NCBI RefSeq assembly: GCF_900156285.1 | Contig: NZ_FTNC01000003.1 | Location: 62,001-126,000, forward strand | Length of the DNA stretch: 64,000 nucleotides | Origin: Halanaerobium kushneri | GTDB lineage: Bacteria > Bacillota > Halanaerobiia > Halanaerobiales > Halanaerobiaceae | Reading direction: 5' to 3' | Shown here: positions 62,382 through 64,000 of the stretch, one piece after another | Position numbering within the stretch: position 1 is the first letter of the stretch | How the letters are laid out: the number at the start of each line of letters is the position of its first letter | Made by a program: the position numbers and the translations under genes | The notes under the pieces: model-generated | Seen by the model: the letters and a program-made list of their open reading frames with translations, nothing else | Database searches by the model: none | Told to the model about the DNA's origin: nothing

Positions 62382-62439
62382 CAACCACTGGTATGCAATA
62401 TAGTATATAGAGGTACCTACCACTGCAGACCAGTGGTTG
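62382..62439 (+). promoter_or_regulatory. Long inverted repeat in the leader of the GntR/LacI regulator
   Basis: CAACCACTGGT (62382-62392) and ACCAGTGGTTG (62429-62439) are perfect 11-bp inverted arms 36 bases apart; inner TGCA/TGCA and a GGTACC palindrome (62412-62417) add structure. It ends 5 bases before the SD (62445-62448). Either two operator half-sites for the regulator itself or an RNA hairpin. No T-run, so not a simple terminator. Confidence 0.6.
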
Positions 62440-62457
62440 AAAAAGGAGATGCTGATT

Positions 62458-63564
62458 ATGACTCAAGACAAAATTAATAGAGATGACTCTAAATTTATTT
62501 ATCAACAGATTTGCGATATTATACTTAACAAAATTAAAAATAGAGAGTATAAAAAAGGAAAGTTAATTCCATCAGAGAGAGAGTTAAGTAATGAATTGGA
62601 AGTGAGCAGATATACTATCAGAAAAGCTATAGAAGAATTAGTTCATCAAGGGTATTTATATCGAGTGCAGGGGACAGGTACTTTTGTCTATGATATACAT
62701 GGAGAAAGAGATGATAAAGAAAATAAAAGCAAGCAAATTGGAGTTATTATGCCCTATACTGATGGAGTAAATATTGAAATCCTTAACGGTATTGAAAATG
62801 CTTTGGATGGAAGTGATTATACCTTTATTTTAAAAGATCATTTTAATGATTATAAGAAAGAAGCTGAAATCATTCAATTTATGAAAAGGCAAATGGTTGA
62901 TGGATTAATTATTAACCCTGCTGAAGATCAAAAAGATAGTACAGCTATTTATGATCTGAAATCTGAGGGATTCCCATTTGCTTTAGTTGATAGAAAGCTT
63001 CAGTTTTGTCATACCAGCTGTGTAATGGCAGATAATATAAACGGTAGTTATAAAGCAACAGAATATTTAATTCAATTAGGGCATGAAAACATAATGTTTT
63101 TGAAAGGTCATTATTCCAACACGAGTACTATTGAAGATAGAATTACTGGTTATAAAAGAGCTTTAAGAGAATATGGAATTGAAACAAATAATGTTTTCAC
63201 TTATGATGAACAACAATCTAGAGATAAAATAAATGAACAAATTTATAATCACATAGAAAAGAATAATATCACAGGAGTAATAGCGGTTAATGATATTATT
63301 GTAATAGATTTGATCAAGATGACCAGGAAATATCAAATTGAAATTCCTGAGGAATTATCAGTAGTAAGTTTTGATTATACTGATAAAATAAAACATTTAG
63401 AAATAAAATTAACTACTGTAAATCAACATTCAGATATAATTGGACAGAAATCAGTTAATTTGCTCTTAGAATATATAGAAGAAAATAATCAAGAAAAAGA
63501 AATACAACAAATTTATCAATCGTGTGATCTAGAAATAAGAGATTCATGTAAATCCTTAGATTAA
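62458..63564 (+). CDS. GntR-HTH / LacI-type sensor transcriptional regulator (AraR-like)
   Basis: 368 aa. N-terminal GntR winged helix (FIYQQICDIILNKIKNREYK, PSERELSNELEVSRYTIRKA, GTGTFVYD) and, from ~95, a periplasmic-binding-protein-like sugar sensor (QIGVIMPYTDGVNIEILNGI, VDGLIINPAED, FALVDRKL). This is the AraR architecture. Start at ATG 62458 (GGAG 9 bases upstream). Likely controls the sugar ABC transporter that begins at 63734. Confidence 0.88.
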   Translation: MTQDKINRDDSKFIYQQICDIILNKIKNREYKKGKLIPSERELSNELEVSRYTIRKAIEELVHQGYLYRVQGTGTFVYDIHGERDDKENKSKQIGVIMPYTDGVNIEILNGIENALDGSDYTFILKDHFNDYKKEAEIIQFMKRQMVDGLIINPAEDQKDSTAIYDLKSEGFPFALVDRKLQFCHTSCVMADNINGSYKATEYLIQLGHENIMFLKGHYSNTSTIEDRITGYKRALREYGIETNNVFTYDEQQSRDKINEQIYNHIEKNNITGVIAVNDIIVIDLIKMTRKYQIEIPEELSVVSFDYTDKIKHLEIKLTTVNQHSDIIGQKSVNLLLEYIEENNQEKEIQQIYQSCDLEIRDSCKSLD

Positions 63565-63654
63565 TCTCTTTTTATTTTAAATTTTCAGAATTAATATAAT
63601 TTTAGCAATATAAATTAATTTGTTCTAAAGTCATATTGATGTTAATTCTAATCA

Positions 63655-63680
63655 AAGGAGGTGAGATTCTATACTTAAGT
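63655..63680 (+). promoter_or_regulatory. Orphan strong Shine-Dalgarno with mini-ORF
   Basis: AAAGGAGGTGAG (63655-63666) is a near-perfect SD but no ATG follows. GTG 63663 would give a 5-codon peptide. It may be a remnant or a leader peptide of the transporter gene at 63734. Confidence 0.25.
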
Positions 63681-63733
63681 TCTAGCGGTAATTGTTTGAA
63701 ATTCTACTAATAATAAAGGGGAGATTAACAATT

Positions 63734-64000
63734 ATGAAAAAGAAAACATTACTAATTGCTTTAATTGTATTATTTGCTATGACTTCTGTGTCTTTTGCTC
63801 AAGACTATGAATTAGTTACACCCGAAAGAATTGGTAATCCTGATGCTGAGATAGTATTAACAGCAAACATTCAAAGATCTGATACATTATTTGCGGCAAC
63901 TGATAATAGAAAGGATTATATAAGAAAAGCTGCTGCAGAGTGGGCTAAAGCTCATCCTAATGCCAGAATTGATGTTCAGGTTGCTCCAACAGGACAAATT
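63734..64000 (+). CDS. Extracellular sugar-binding protein of an ABC transporter, 5' part
   Basis: The first 89 residues are in the window. Signal peptide MKKKTLLIALIVLFAMTSVS then FAQ, with cleavage expected after Ala; no lipobox Cys is evident. The mature part (EIVLTANIQRSDTLFAATDN, RKAAAEWAKAHPNARIDVQV) is the start of a family 1 solute-binding protein. SD GGGGAG lies ~10 bases upstream. By position it is probably controlled by the AraR-like regulator before it. The 3' end lies outside the window. Confidence 0.8.
   Translation, partial: MKKKTLLIALIVLFAMTSVSFAQDYELVTPERIGNPDAEIVLTANIQRSDTLFAATDNRKDYIRKAAAEWAKAHPNARIDVQVAPTGQI

Overview
The window looks like a low-GC, flagellated, anaerobic Firmicute, probably of the Halanaerobiales (Halanaerobium-like). 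The reasons are the AT-rich sequence, strong GGAGG-type ribosome sites with frequent TTG and GTG starts, Gram-positive-type sigma-A promoters and terminators, and the overall flavour of the proteins. That placement is inference; there is no rRNA or marker gene here. Almost every gene lies on the + strand. I saw no tRNA, rRNA, CRISPR array, transposase or origin.

Region 1 (1-15.2 kb) is late flagellar assembly plus flagellin glycosylation. It holds flgK (3' end), flgL, flagellin with a structured leader carrying CsrA-like sites, flaG and fliD. A Maf-type flagellin glycosyltransferase follows, then a pseudaminic-acid operon (pseB, C, F, H, I, a PseJ-like formyltransferase, a PIG-L deacetylase, pseG). 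A small insert at 15.2-17.5 kb carries an Mrr-like restriction endonuclease, a possible structured RNA and coding debris.

Region 2 (17.5-28.7 kb) is a Wzx/Wzy-type surface polysaccharide locus. It contains flippase, polymerase, three glycosyltransferases, CapE/CapF/CapG-type enzymes for UDP-N-acetyl-L-fucosamine, a sulfotransferase and an initiating sugar-phosphate transferase. Its logical partners, a LegC-type aminotransferase and a PglF/CapD-type dehydratase, lie at 52.6-55.9 kb. A sulfate-activation set (cysD, cysN, cysC, an SLC13 carrier) lies at 56.5-61.3 kb and could supply PAPS to the sulfotransferase.

Region 3 (28.7-52.4 kb) sits between those two halves and is a dense defence and toxin-antitoxin island. 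In order: an E2-like conjugating protein with a zinc tail, preceded by a basic 50-aa peptide and an antisense RNA; a nuclease-like protein; a decayed PIN gene; a retron (OLD-type ATPase/TOPRIM, msr-msd RNA, reverse transcriptase and an overlapping 37-aa membrane peptide); a 1298-aa helical protein with a PD-(D/E)XK-like tail; an ietAS-like AAA+ ATPase and S8 protease pair; an MqsA-like antitoxin with a SecB-like chaperone; a PIN-transmembrane protein behind a sigma-H-type promoter; a GNAT-type toxin-antitoxin pair whose toxin start codon looks mutated; and an XRE/ImmA pair. Dispersed 59-bp repeats, near-identical terminators and gene fragments show repeated recombination.

Region 4 (61.4-64 kb) has a Usp-like protein, a SEC-C protein, a GntR/LacI-type sugar regulator with a long leader inverted repeat, and the start of a sugar ABC-transporter binding protein.
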